DNA from: Desulfobacterales bacterium
Lineage (GTDB): Bacteria; Desulfobacterota; Desulfobacteria; Desulfobacterales; Desulfobacteraceae
Direction: 5' to 3'
Length of the DNA: 7,788 nt
Assembly (NCBI GenBank): GCA_022361095.1
Contig: JAKSBO010001052.1
Location: 1-7,788 of the forward strand
Made by a program: the position numbers and the translations under genes. How positions within the stretch are numbered: position 1 is the stretch's first letter; every line of letters starts with the position of its first letter. Below, piece by piece: positions 1 through 6,456 of the stretch. The notes beneath the pieces are model-generated. The model saw only the letters and a program-made list of their open reading frames with translations, ran no database searches and was not told the DNA's origin.

Positions 1-1258
1 TATTGTTGTATTTGGTATGCCCTTTACCGTGAACCCGTAGAGAGGTTAGTCGATCGGCCGTATCGTGATCATCTGTGAAAATTGCCCCACCATCGCCATA
101 GCACCCAAGGGGCTTGGCCGGAAAAAAAGAGGTACATCCGATATGGGCAAGGGTTCCTGTCGACTCTCCTTTGTATTCTCCCCCGAAAGACTGTGCACCA
201 TCTTCAATAACTTTCAATCTGTGGCTTGAAGCAATGGTATTGATGGCATTGTAGTCCGCAGGAAGGCCAAAAAGGTCAACTGCGATAATTGCTTTGGGGG
301 TTAATACGCCTTTTTTAGCCGTCGTTGATATGGCTGTTTCAAGAAATTTTGGCGACATATTGAAAGTGGTGGAGTCAATATCGACAAACACCGGTGTCGC
401 GCCAAGAAGCTCTATCATTTCAGCCGTTGCCACAAAGGTAAACGGAGTTGTGAACACAGCGTCTCCAGGACCGATTTCATGCGCCATGAGGGCCATTAAT
501 AAAGCATCTGTACCTGATGAACAGGTGATTGCATATCTGGAGCCGGTAAAACTGGCCAATTGTTCTTCAAGATGCGTTACTTCAGGCCCCATGATATATT
601 TACCGTGACCCAGTACACAGTTGATAGCCTTTTGGATCTGAGGTCGTATCCTCTTCTGTTGTTCGGCTAAATCGACAAACGCCATACCGGGCATGTTATC
701 TGTTGATGGAAGTTTCCATCCGCATACAGGACAACTGACTCCCGGGTTTAATTTTTCTCCGCATTTACAAATCCAACCAGTCTGCCGGGCCGGGTTGCCG
801 ATAACCAAGGCGTGATCAGGCACATCCTTTGTGACCACAGCGCCTGCACCGACAAAGGCATATTTGCCAATAGTCACCCCGCAGACAATGGTGCAATTGG
901 CCCCTAGGGTAGCGCCTTTTTTAACCAGAGTGGGCCGAAGTTCATTCATTTTTCGGATATGTGAGCGGGGATTAAATACGTTGGTGAACACCATTGAAGG
1001 CCCGCAGAATACTCCGTCCTCCAGAGTCACTCCCTTATAAATGCTCACATTGTTCTGTATCTTGCAGCAATTTCCAATGGATACCCCGGGACCGGCAACA
1101 ACATTTTGCCCCAAGTTGCAGTCGCTGCCGATGATAGTGTCCGGCATGATATGGGAAAAATGCCAAATTTTTGTATTGTTGCCGATAACGGCCCCGTCAT
1201 CCACCACAGATGTGGGATGGATAAAGCAGCCGCTTGTCGCTGACTTATTGCCAGGCAT
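1..1258 (-). CDS. wbpD-wbpE: WbpD-type N-acetyltransferase fused to WbpE-type PLP aminotransferase, 3'-partial
   Basis: One frame runs from ATG at 1258 to the left window edge without a stop (419 residues visible; I re-read the codons across 599-840 to confirm the frame). Residues 1-160 are a left-handed beta-helix acyltransferase with hexapeptide repeats ([35 protein letters not shown]) ending in IGNPARQ, as in WbpD/WlbB. Residues 161-182 hold a four-cysteine knuckle (Cys164, 166, 176, 179). From Met192 a DegT/WbpE aminotransferase begins: [34 protein letters not shown] (248-253), [10 protein letters not shown] (351-360, Asp353) and [15 protein letters not shown] with candidate PLP Lys382. 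About 130-140 C-terminal residues should lie beyond the edge. The aminotransferase makes UDP-GlcNAc(3NH2)A from the WlbA product using glutamate, and the acetyltransferase then uses acetyl-CoA. The start has AAGGA 7 nt upstream and overlaps wlbA by 14 nt. Confidence 0.9.
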   Translation of the reverse strand, partial: MPGNKSATSGCFIHPTSVVDDGAVIGNNTKIWHFSHIMPDTIIGSDCNLGQNVVAGPGVSIGNCCKIQNNVSIYKGVTLEDGVFCGPSMVFTNVFNPRSHIRKMNELRPTLVKKGATLGANCTIVCGVTIGKYAFVGAGAVVTKDVPDHALVIGNPARQTGWICKCGEKLNPGVSCPVCGWKLPSTDNMPGMAFVDLAEQQKRIRPQIQKAINCVLGHGKYIMGPEVTHLEEQLASFTGSRYAITCSSGTDALLMALMAHEIGPGDAVFTTPFTFVATAEMIELLGATPVFVDIDSTTFNMSPKFLETAISTTAKKGVLTPKAIIAVDLFGLPADYNAINTIASSHRLKVIEDGAQSFGGEYKGESTGTLAHIGCTSFFPAKPLGCYGDGGAIFTDDHDTADRLTSLRVHGKGHTKYNN

Positions 1259-2222
1259 GATTATTTCCTTTTACTTGTCCAAAGGGATGGCGTTCTCCCT
1301 TTGCTGGGCAAGGTGAACTGTGCCGGATCATATAAACGGTCTCTATGCTTGGACGGGCTTCACTGAGCCCAAAGCCGTTTCCCGCTAAGATAGCCTCATA
1401 ACTCAATGTGTGAAGATCCGTAAATCCGCCGCTGAATTCAACTTCCTGACCGTCCACACGAATGGATCTGTAAGTTCTCTGCCCGCTGGCGTGAATATCG
1501 CGGGGCAAGTTTTTTTCATCTATACTTAGGAACCATCTGACTTTTGCATTTTCAAGCTCCATATATCCGGCCGCAGTTTGCGGGTCAAGTATGTGCAGAT
1601 GATTATTCTGGACGTTTCCAAAAATCCAGATCAGCATATCAAAAAAATGAATTCCAATGTTGGTTGCAATGCCGCCGGATTTTTCATTGATACCTTTCCA
1701 TGATCGAAAATACCAATTACCTCGGGATGTGATATAGGTCAGATCTACTTCATGCTTATGTGGATTGCCACCGGCAATGATGCGGTGCTTTAACCCTAAT
1801 ATTGAAGGATGATGTCTTAACTGGAGGATATTATATACCTTTGATCCACTTTCAGCCTCGATTTCTTCAAGCCCATCAATATTCCATGGATTGAGCACCA
1901 ATGGTTTTTCACATATGGCATGGGCATTGTTTCTCAGGGCAAACCGGATATGAGCATCATGCAAATAGTTGGGTGAGCATATGCTGAGGTAATCGATTTT
2001 TTTCCCTTTTCTCCTCTGTTTATCTATATATCTATCAAACCGTTCAAATTCAGTGAAAAAATCGGCATAAGGGAAATAGGAGTCGATAATTCCGACACTG
2101 TCATTGGGATCAAGGGCTGCTGCCAGCTTGTTTCCCGTTTCTTTGATTGCTTTCATATGCCTTGGCGCCACATATCCTGCAGCACCAATCAAGCCGAATC
2201 TGTAACTGTTGTTATCTTTCAA
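1245..2222 (-). CDS. wlbA: UDP-N-acetylglucosaminuronate 3-dehydrogenase, WlbA/WbpB type
   Basis: A Gfo/Idh/MocA-family NAD-dependent oxidoreductase, 325 residues from the chosen start. The Rossmann motif [15 protein letters not shown] (9-23), [15 protein letters not shown] (37-51), the CEKPL loop with Lys106, and TNIGIHFFD (187-195, His192) closely match WlbA/WbpB as I recall them. It oxidises C3 of UDP-GlcNAcA to the 3-keto sugar; in the known family bound NADH is recycled, usually with 2-oxoglutarate. The next gene carries the two following steps. Start choice: TTG at 2222 has AGAGGA 7 nt upstream and leaves a family-like short N-terminus, whereas the longer frame from TTG at 2303 has no ribosome binding site and adds 27 residues. 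Base composition is clearly AT-richer than in galE. The stop overlaps the following gene by 14 nt. Confidence 0.93.
   Translation of the reverse strand: MKDNNSYRFGLIGAAGYVAPRHMKAIKETGNKLAAALDPNDSVGIIDSYFPYADFFTEFERFDRYIDKQRRKGKKIDYLSICSPNYLHDAHIRFALRNNAHAICEKPLVLNPWNIDGLEEIEAESGSKVYNILQLRHHPSILGLKHRIIAGGNPHKHEVDLTYITSRGNWYFRSWKGINEKSGGIATNIGIHFFDMLIWIFGNVQNNHLHILDPQTAAGYMELENAKVRWFLSIDEKNLPRDIHASGQRTYRSIRVDGQEVEFSGGFTDLHTLSYEAILAGNGFGLSEARPSIETVYMIRHSSPCPAKGERHPFGQVKGNNHAWQ
1266..1270 (-). promoter_or_regulatory. Ribosome binding site of the WbpD-WbpE fusion gene
   Basis: AAGGA on the minus strand, 7 nt before ATG at 1258 and lying within the last codons of wlbA. It fixes the fusion gene start and makes the 14-nt overlap with wlbA a credible coupled junction. 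Confidence 0.75.
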
Positions 2223-2315
2223 ATACGGATCCTCTAATATTTGGTTTACGGAGCGCACTATTTTGATGAGAGGTGGACCAGAGGAGATCTTTAAACACTT
2301 CAATCCGGACTATGC
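2223..2315 (-). other. 93-nt spacer between the radical SAM gene and wlbA
   Basis: This is the only gap longer than 10 nt in the window. It is open in the wlbA frame from a TAG at 2312-2310, so it could encode a 27-residue N-terminal extension from TTG at 2303, but that TTG has no Shine-Dalgarno. I see the wlbA ribosome binding site near its end, no stable inverted repeat and no convincing -35/-10 pair. The change in base composition between neighbouring genes falls near here, so it may be a junction between gene modules. Confidence 0.45.
2230..2235 (-). promoter_or_regulatory. Ribosome binding site deciding the wlbA start
   Basis: AGAGGA on the minus strand, 7 nt before the TTG at 2222. It supports a TTG start giving a WlbA-like short N-terminus rather than the TTG at 2303, which has no comparable site. 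Confidence 0.65.
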
Positions 2316-3386
2316 TTACTTATCCGTTCTGGCTATAAATTGCTCTGCAAGCGCCTTGTCGCGGATGTGAAAGGATATGTTATTAATGCTCCTGCCCTTA
2401 ACCCGGCAAACCCTGCAAGCAGGCAACTGCTTCTCCGTGTTTACGGTTTTGCGATAAGACGTGACAGCATCGCAGAACCATAGATCGTCGAACGCTGTGT
2501 CCAAAAGGTTTCCCAAGGTGGGTGTCTTGCCGCAGCAGATACGGACATTGCCCGCTATGTCGATGAGACAGTTTTTCCACGGACTGTGGCAGGTATGGTC
2601 CATTTCCCCACCCTCTACATCCCGACGTTGAATGGAAAAAAAGCCTGGAATAATGACTTCGACACCGGTTTCTAATCCGGTGGCCAATGCCTCGTTCATG
2701 CACCTATCACTCAATTCCTGATGAAAAAAGAGGGACTCCCGAGCCAAGTCTTCACGATCCGTAGTGAACATGTACAACACCAGTACGCGGATCACCCCGG
2801 CATTGGCTGCCATGCGAATAACATCCGCAAGCTCTTCAATATTACGCCGCATGGCCACATAGTTGATCTGTAATTCGAGCTTGGAGTTAGTTCTGGCGTC
2901 CCGTTCAGCGGTTAACTTTTTAATATTGTCAAATACCATCAACAAATTGCCACCTCGAATGGATTCGTAGGTTTCCTGTTTGGCGGCCTCCAGAGAAATT
3001 TTGATCAAGCGGGCGTTGTTATCTAATAATAAGGCTCGCCGCCGCTCGTCAAGCAACGATCCATTGGTAATGAGTTCCAGTTCGCAGCGTGAGTCGCCGG
3101 CCAGCCGGCAAAGGCTTTCCAATTTACTGTATATTAGCGGTTCACCCCCGAAGAGCTGAAGTGTTTTAACAAAGGGAAGCACTTGCGCCAACCCTTCTAC
3201 GATACGCCAATCCATCTCGCCTTTGAACTCTTGCTGGTAGCACATCCAGCACCGGTAGTTGCATTTCAGGGTGGTAGTGAGGGTGACAAGTTTAGGATAA
3301 GTCACCACGTTTTGGTATTCGTTTTCACGGACATAGCGATCATTAAGCTGATCATTGACAGCAGTCAGGCGCTGGTATTGATGCAT
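2316..3386 (-). CDS. Radical SAM/SPASM domain enzyme
   Basis: A 356-residue radical SAM protein. The CX3CX2C motif binding the SAM-cleaving [4Fe-4S] cluster is CNYRCWMC (Cys42, Cys46, Cys49). GGEP at 80-83 contacts SAM, and ITNGS (106-110) and the ISLEA strand near 130-134 belong to the partial TIM barrel. The C-terminal SPASM/twitch part holds Cys266, Cys273, DIAGNVRICC (Cys284, Cys285), a GNLLD element and C-x2-C (Cys324, Cys327), consistent with at least one auxiliary Fe-S cluster. Such enzymes are oxygen-sensitive, which points to an anaerobic host. Known relatives modify peptides, oxidise or epimerise sugars, or mature enzymes; in this operon a glycan or nucleotide-sugar substrate is plausible but unproven. 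I chose ATG at 3386 because AAAGGA lies 6 nt upstream. In-frame ATGs at 3407 and 3497 would overlap the GT2 gene by 11 and 101 nt and add residues unlike the family. Confidence 0.9.
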   Translation of the reverse strand: MHQYQRLTAVNDQLNDRYVRENEYQNVVTYPKLVTLTTTLKCNYRCWMCYQQEFKGEMDWRIVEGLAQVLPFVKTLQLFGGEPLIYSKLESLCRLAGDSRCELELITNGSLLDERRRALLLDNNARLIKISLEAAKQETYESIRGGNLLMVFDNIKKLTAERDARTNSKLELQINYVAMRRNIEELADVIRMAANAGVIRVLVLYMFTTDREDLARESLFFHQELSDRCMNEALATGLETGVEVIIPGFFSIQRRDVEGGEMDHTCHSPWKNCLIDIAGNVRICCGKTPTLGNLLDTAFDDLWFCDAVTSYRKTVNTEKQLPACRVCRVKGRSINNISFHIRDKALAEQFIARTDK

Positions 3387-3392
3387 GAATTT

Positions 3393-3398
3393 TCCTTT
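3393..3398 (-). promoter_or_regulatory. Ribosome binding site of the radical SAM gene
   Basis: AAAGGA on the minus strand, 6 nt before ATG at 3386 and overlapping the TAA of the GT2 gene. It decides between three in-frame ATGs (3497, 3407, 3386) and favours the last, implying coupled re-initiation after the GT2 stop. Confidence 0.75.
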
Positions 3399-4338
3399 AA
3401 GCTTCATCGGCGAATCGGGCACTGAGATAAACGCCGTCCTCAATCCATAGGTTATGGTAGGCAAGCCAGTTATCCGACTCTGACGGATGAATAACATGCT
3501 CCACGTTGACGGTGTACGGCGAAGGATAGCGGCTGCGAATCAAAGGTCCAAGTGAATGAAGATCTGATTTTTTCAGGTCCCGAATTTTTTCCGTCACATC
3601 GAAGTACAATGTCTGCCGATCCAGGCAGGGACGGTTACGGATGTCCCAGTTGTTGCGCAGTTGCTCACCACGCATTACCTTGAAGTTGCAGGATTCATGG
3701 ACGCGGTAATGGTAAAGGATTTCCGGAATGAAATGGATTTTTTCACTGCCGGCCAGTTCAGCCATGGGCAGGTAAAGGGCAAGGTCTCCTGCTGCCCGGG
3801 AGTAGTTGCCTTCCCGATCCCGGAAGGTCTTATCCGATAGCAGGTCAAATAGATAACGCTTGAAGGAACGAAGCTGGGAAAAACGCCAAGATTGCCTGCG
3901 CACCGGGACGGTGGTCAGGAAGTGCCCGGCAATGGAACTGTTCTGCCCTTCGATCTCCTCGTCGGTGTAAACAAAGTCATATCCGCTATTGTGGGCCTCC
4001 CAGACCTTTTCCAAACAGTCTTTCATGAGCCAGTCATCTCCGTCAAGAATGGCCACCACATCGGATGGAGAACTACCCAGAGATCTCAGACCGTTCAAGG
4101 TATTTTCCATGAGCCAAGCCCGCTCTTTTCCCACACGGAGCCGGATGCGCGGGTCTTTTTTAATAAAGGCATTTACTATTTCGACTGTATGATCTGTCGA
4201 GCAGTCGTCGGCCACCAGCGCAGTCCAGTTTTCAAAGCCTTGCCGTTGGAGGGATTCGAGGCATTCACAGATGTAATTTTCGCAGTTATAGCAAGGAATA
4301 ACCACATGAAAATGTTTAGGTACCAGCAGGCTCTTCAT
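3397..4338 (-). CDS. GT2 family glycosyltransferase
   Basis: A 313-residue GT-A fold glycosyltransferase. The first 110 residues are textbook GT2: HVVIPCYNCENYI at 11-23, ADDCSTDHT at 43-51 binding the nucleotide, and the metal-binding ILDGDDWL at 97-104 (Asp99, Asp101, Asp102). The Asp in AAGDLALYLPM (Asp185) occupies the usual catalytic-base position of these proteins, and YHYRVHESCNF (209-219) matches the common YR-H closing motif of polysaccharide GT2 enzymes. About 90 residues follow, rich in charged and aromatic positions and resembling nothing I recognise. No transmembrane helix is visible, so it is a peripheral single-sugar transferase rather than a processive synthase. The start is ATG in an ATGA overlap with galE, with AAGGG 8 nt upstream. 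It ends TAA ten nt before the radical SAM gene. Sugar specificity is unknown. Confidence 0.92.
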   Translation of the reverse strand: MKSLLVPKHFHVVIPCYNCENYICECLESLQRQGFENWTALVADDCSTDHTVEIVNAFIKKDPRIRLRVGKERAWLMENTLNGLRSLGSSPSDVVAILDGDDWLMKDCLEKVWEAHNSGYDFVYTDEEIEGQNSSIAGHFLTTVPVRRQSWRFSQLRSFKRYLFDLLSDKTFRDREGNYSRAAGDLALYLPMAELAGSEKIHFIPEILYHYRVHESCNFKVMRGEQLRNNWDIRNRPCLDRQTLYFDVTEKIRDLKKSDLHSLGPLIRSRYPSPYTVNVEHVIHPSESDNWLAYHNLWIEDGVYLSARFADEA

Positions 4339-5321
4339 GCAAGAAACCCTTCATGCTTGGCCATCCATTGCCAGGCATGACAAATAATATCAGTCATATC
4401 AGGGTAGCAGGGGCTCCAACCCAACTCGCGTTTTGCCAGGCCGGCATCCGCCACCAGCCTGGACGGATCTCCAGCCCGGCGAGAACCGGCCTGCCACCGG
4501 ATTTCCTGTCCGGTCACTTCCCTGATGGCGTTGATTATGTCCAGAACCGAATATCCGTTCCCGTTTCCAAGATTGAACCTGCCGTCTTTATTCGTCTCAA
4601 GATAGCCCATGGCCAAAAGATGGGCTGCAGCCAGATCCGTCACATGGATATAGTCCCTGATACAGGTGCCGTCCGGCGTATCCCAGTCGGTACCGAAAAC
4701 GGTAAGCGGTCGTGTTCCATGCCGGCATGCCCTTAGCGCCAGAGGGATCAAGTGGGTCTCAGGATCATGGTCTTCACCCAGATCCCCGTCAGGGTCTGCC
4801 CCGGCTGCGTTGAAATACCGCAATGCAACATGGCGCAACCCGTAAGCCGTACCGTAGTCGGTAAGAATTTGTTCTATAAAGCATTTGCTGTGACCATACG
4901 GATTGATTGGGGCGCTGGGATGAGATTCGGTCAGGGGCAGAACTTTCGGAATGCCGTATACGGCGCAGGTGCTGGAAAAAACGATCCTTCTGCATCCGTA
5001 GGTGCGCATTGCTTCTAATAACCCTATGGTGTTTGCCACATTATTAGCATAGTATTTTGCCGGATCGGTAACCGACTCGCCCACATAAGCAAAGGCTGCA
5101 AAGTGGATCACACCCTCAGGCTTAAACTGCTCAAAGCAGAGCCCAAGTGCATCCCTATCTTTTAGGTCGGCCCTTACAAGCGGTCCCCATTGGACGGCCC
5201 ACTTATGGCCTGATACCAGGTTGTCGAAAGTGACAGGTATATACCCTGCTGAATGCAGGGCTTTGCAGGTATGACTACCGATGTACCCTGCCCCGCCGGT
5301 CACCAGAATATTTCTACTCAT
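4335..5321 (-). CDS. galE: UDP-glucose 4-epimerase
   Basis: A 328-residue extended short-chain dehydrogenase/reductase of the GalE family (usual length about 330-340). It shows the NAD-binding GGAGYIG motif at 9-15, the catalytic SST at 116-118 and the Y-x3-K pair Tyr142/Lys146 (YGHSK). The RYFNAAGADP segment at 168-177, LGEDHDPETHLIPL at 181-194 and RDYIHVTDLA at 222-231 are classic GalE signatures. It interconverts UDP-Glc and UDP-Gal in the cytoplasm, presumably feeding UDP-Gal to the flanking glycosyltransferases. By an alignment from memory, Leu289 sits where E. coli GalE has the bulky Tyr299, so activity on UDP-GlcNAc/UDP-GalNAc is also possible. The start ATG has AGGA 6 nt upstream, lying inside the end of the preceding gene (8-nt overlap). 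The stop forms an ATGA overlap with the following gene. The family call is very secure; the N-acetyl-sugar activity is inference. Confidence 0.96.
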   Translation of the reverse strand: MSRNILVTGGAGYIGSHTCKALHSAGYIPVTFDNLVSGHKWAVQWGPLVRADLKDRDALGLCFEQFKPEGVIHFAAFAYVGESVTDPAKYYANNVANTIGLLEAMRTYGCRRIVFSSTCAVYGIPKVLPLTESHPSAPINPYGHSKCFIEQILTDYGTAYGLRHVALRYFNAAGADPDGDLGEDHDPETHLIPLALRACRHGTRPLTVFGTDWDTPDGTCIRDYIHVTDLAAAHLLAMGYLETNKDGRFNLGNGNGYSVLDIINAIREVTGQEIRWQAGSRRAGDPSRLVADAGLAKRELGWSPCYPDMTDIICHAWQWMAKHEGFLA

Positions 5322-6456
5322 GCTGATTCCTGTAGTTTTCCCAAGCCGCCACCAGGATGGACAGCAAATTATTCAGCTGATTGTTTGCATCGTATTTAGT
5401 CATAATATGTCTACGTCCAGCGCATCCGTATTCTCCGGCCAACTCCGGATTTTCGGCCATTACCAGCATATTTTTCACCATGGCTGCCTCATCGCCCTCG
5501 TTGCACAGCAGACCTGTTTTCCCGTGGATCACTGCCTCGGGGATACCCGCATGACGGGTCGACACTACGGGCAGGCCTGAAACCGACGCTTCGAGTACGG
5601 AATTTGGCGTGCCTTCCTTGTCACCGGACTCCGACGTAACCGAATGCTGCACAAAACAACGTGCGTGGCGCATGGCATCCGCCACCTCGGCATGGGATAG
5701 GGAACCGGGAAAAGTGATCCTGTCCGATACACCATGTTCAGCAGCCAGCTTCATGCACTTTTCTCTCAAGGGGCCATCTCCAATCATGGTTAGGGTGCTG
5801 CCCGGCACTCCCTTGGTCACCTGGACAAATGCCCGAACCACCGTGGCAGGAGATTTTTTGTCTACAAACCGGCCCACTGCCACAAAATGCGGTTTCGATC
5901 TCTTCGGCTTAGCGTTGGCAAACGTGGCCGCATTCACACCGTATGGATTGATTTTCAGCAGTGCTGTCGATGCGCCCAAACACAAAAGGTCCTGTTCCAT
6001 GACTTTGGAAACCGCAATAATCGCGGCTGCCTGCCTGAATAGTCGTTTATATCCCCTCTCGTATTTCGCCAAAACGGGCCTGAGGGTGGCATCGAAGCCA
6101 TGGAAATGCGTTACCAGCGGAATACGGGCCAGTTCACAGGGATTAAGCATTGCCACGCCCGTAGGACCATACTCGGCTAAAACAACATCGATACTGTTAG
6201 CCATAAGGTATTCGGCCATATTTTGCCCGGCCCGCTTCTGTTCCTCTGTGGCAGGAATGCCGTCTGGAGAGAACAGTAAGGATACCTCCTGCGGCAAATC
6301 CGGGTGAAGCGCAGTACCATCCCCTTCATAAAGGGGCATATGACCGCCATATAACACGGAAACAATACCCGACAGGTTTGTTGCCTGTGCGTGAATGAAG
6401 GTTTCACACGCAGGTCCCGGATTGGGGTGTATGAGACAAATCCTTGGTTGATTCAT
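5314..6456 (-). CDS. GT4 family glycosyltransferase (WcaL-like)
   Basis: A complete 380-residue GT-B fold glycosyltransferase, normal length for GT4. The N-terminal acceptor domain spans about 1-185 and includes THFHGFDAT near 117-124 and AVSKVMEQDL near 148-157. The C-terminal donor domain starts at VAVGRFVDKK (about 192-201) and carries MIGDGPL (224-230), the E-x7-E motif (E281 and E289, in EGTPNSVLEA) and STRHAGIPE (299-307). The donor-domain wording resembles the colanic acid transferase WcaL family. No signal peptide or membrane segment is evident; such enzymes work on the cytoplasmic face of the membrane, adding one sugar to an undecaprenyl-linked repeat unit. The start is ATG in an ATGA overlap with the upstream gene; the leader before it is A-rich with no good Shine-Dalgarno, so translation probably depends on coupling. 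It overlaps galE by 8 nt. The sugar specificity is not predictable. Confidence 0.92.
   Translation of the reverse strand: MNQPRICLIHPNPGPACETFIHAQATNLSGIVSVLYGGHMPLYEGDGTALHPDLPQEVSLLFSPDGIPATEEQKRAGQNMAEYLMANSIDVVLAEYGPTGVAMLNPCELARIPLVTHFHGFDATLRPVLAKYERGYKRLFRQAAAIIAVSKVMEQDLLCLGASTALLKINPYGVNAATFANAKPKRSKPHFVAVGRFVDKKSPATVVRAFVQVTKGVPGSTLTMIGDGPLREKCMKLAAEHGVSDRITFPGSLSHAEVADAMRHARCFVQHSVTSESGDKEGTPNSVLEASVSGLPVVSTRHAGIPEAVIHGKTGLLCNEGDEAAMVKNMLVMAENPELAGEYGCAGRRHIMTKYDANNQLNNLLSILVAAWENYRNQHE

Noticed and set aside
685..694. A separate aminotransferase gene starting at ATG 694 or 685
   Set aside because: There is no stop codon between the acetyltransferase and these ATGs, so the acetyltransferase reading frame must continue through. 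I see no strong ribosome binding site just before them. Internal initiation cannot be fully excluded.
1355..1370. GGGCT/AGCCC inverted repeat, a possible terminator stem
   Set aside because: It has only a 5-bp stem with a 6-nt loop, lies inside the wlbA coding sequence and has no following T-tract.
2398..2703. A 101-codon open frame on the minus strand
   Set aside because: It is an alternate frame inside the radical SAM gene's SPASM region. The radical SAM frame carries all the conserved cysteines.
3387..3497. A longer N-terminus for the radical SAM protein from ATG at 3497 or 3407
   Set aside because: These starts would overlap the GT2 gene by 101 or 11 nt and lack a good ribosome binding site, while ATG at 3386 has AAAGGA at ideal spacing.
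3892..4380. A 162-codon open frame on the plus strand across the GT2/galE junction
   Set aside because: It is antisense to two well-supported genes, resembles no family, and has no operon context on that strand.
1247..4380. A 14-nt direct repeat (attgccaggcatga) at 1247-1260 and 4367-4380
   Set aside because: Both copies fall in coding sequence and encode His-Ala-Trp-Gln in wlbA and galE. One such 14-mer pair has about a one in ten chance of arising in a window this size, and the match does not extend either way.
5609..6307. A 232-codon open frame on the plus strand
   Set aside because: It lies wholly antisense to the GT4 gene, which has clear family motifs. The translation shows no recognisable domain and the frame is a by-product of the real gene's codon use.
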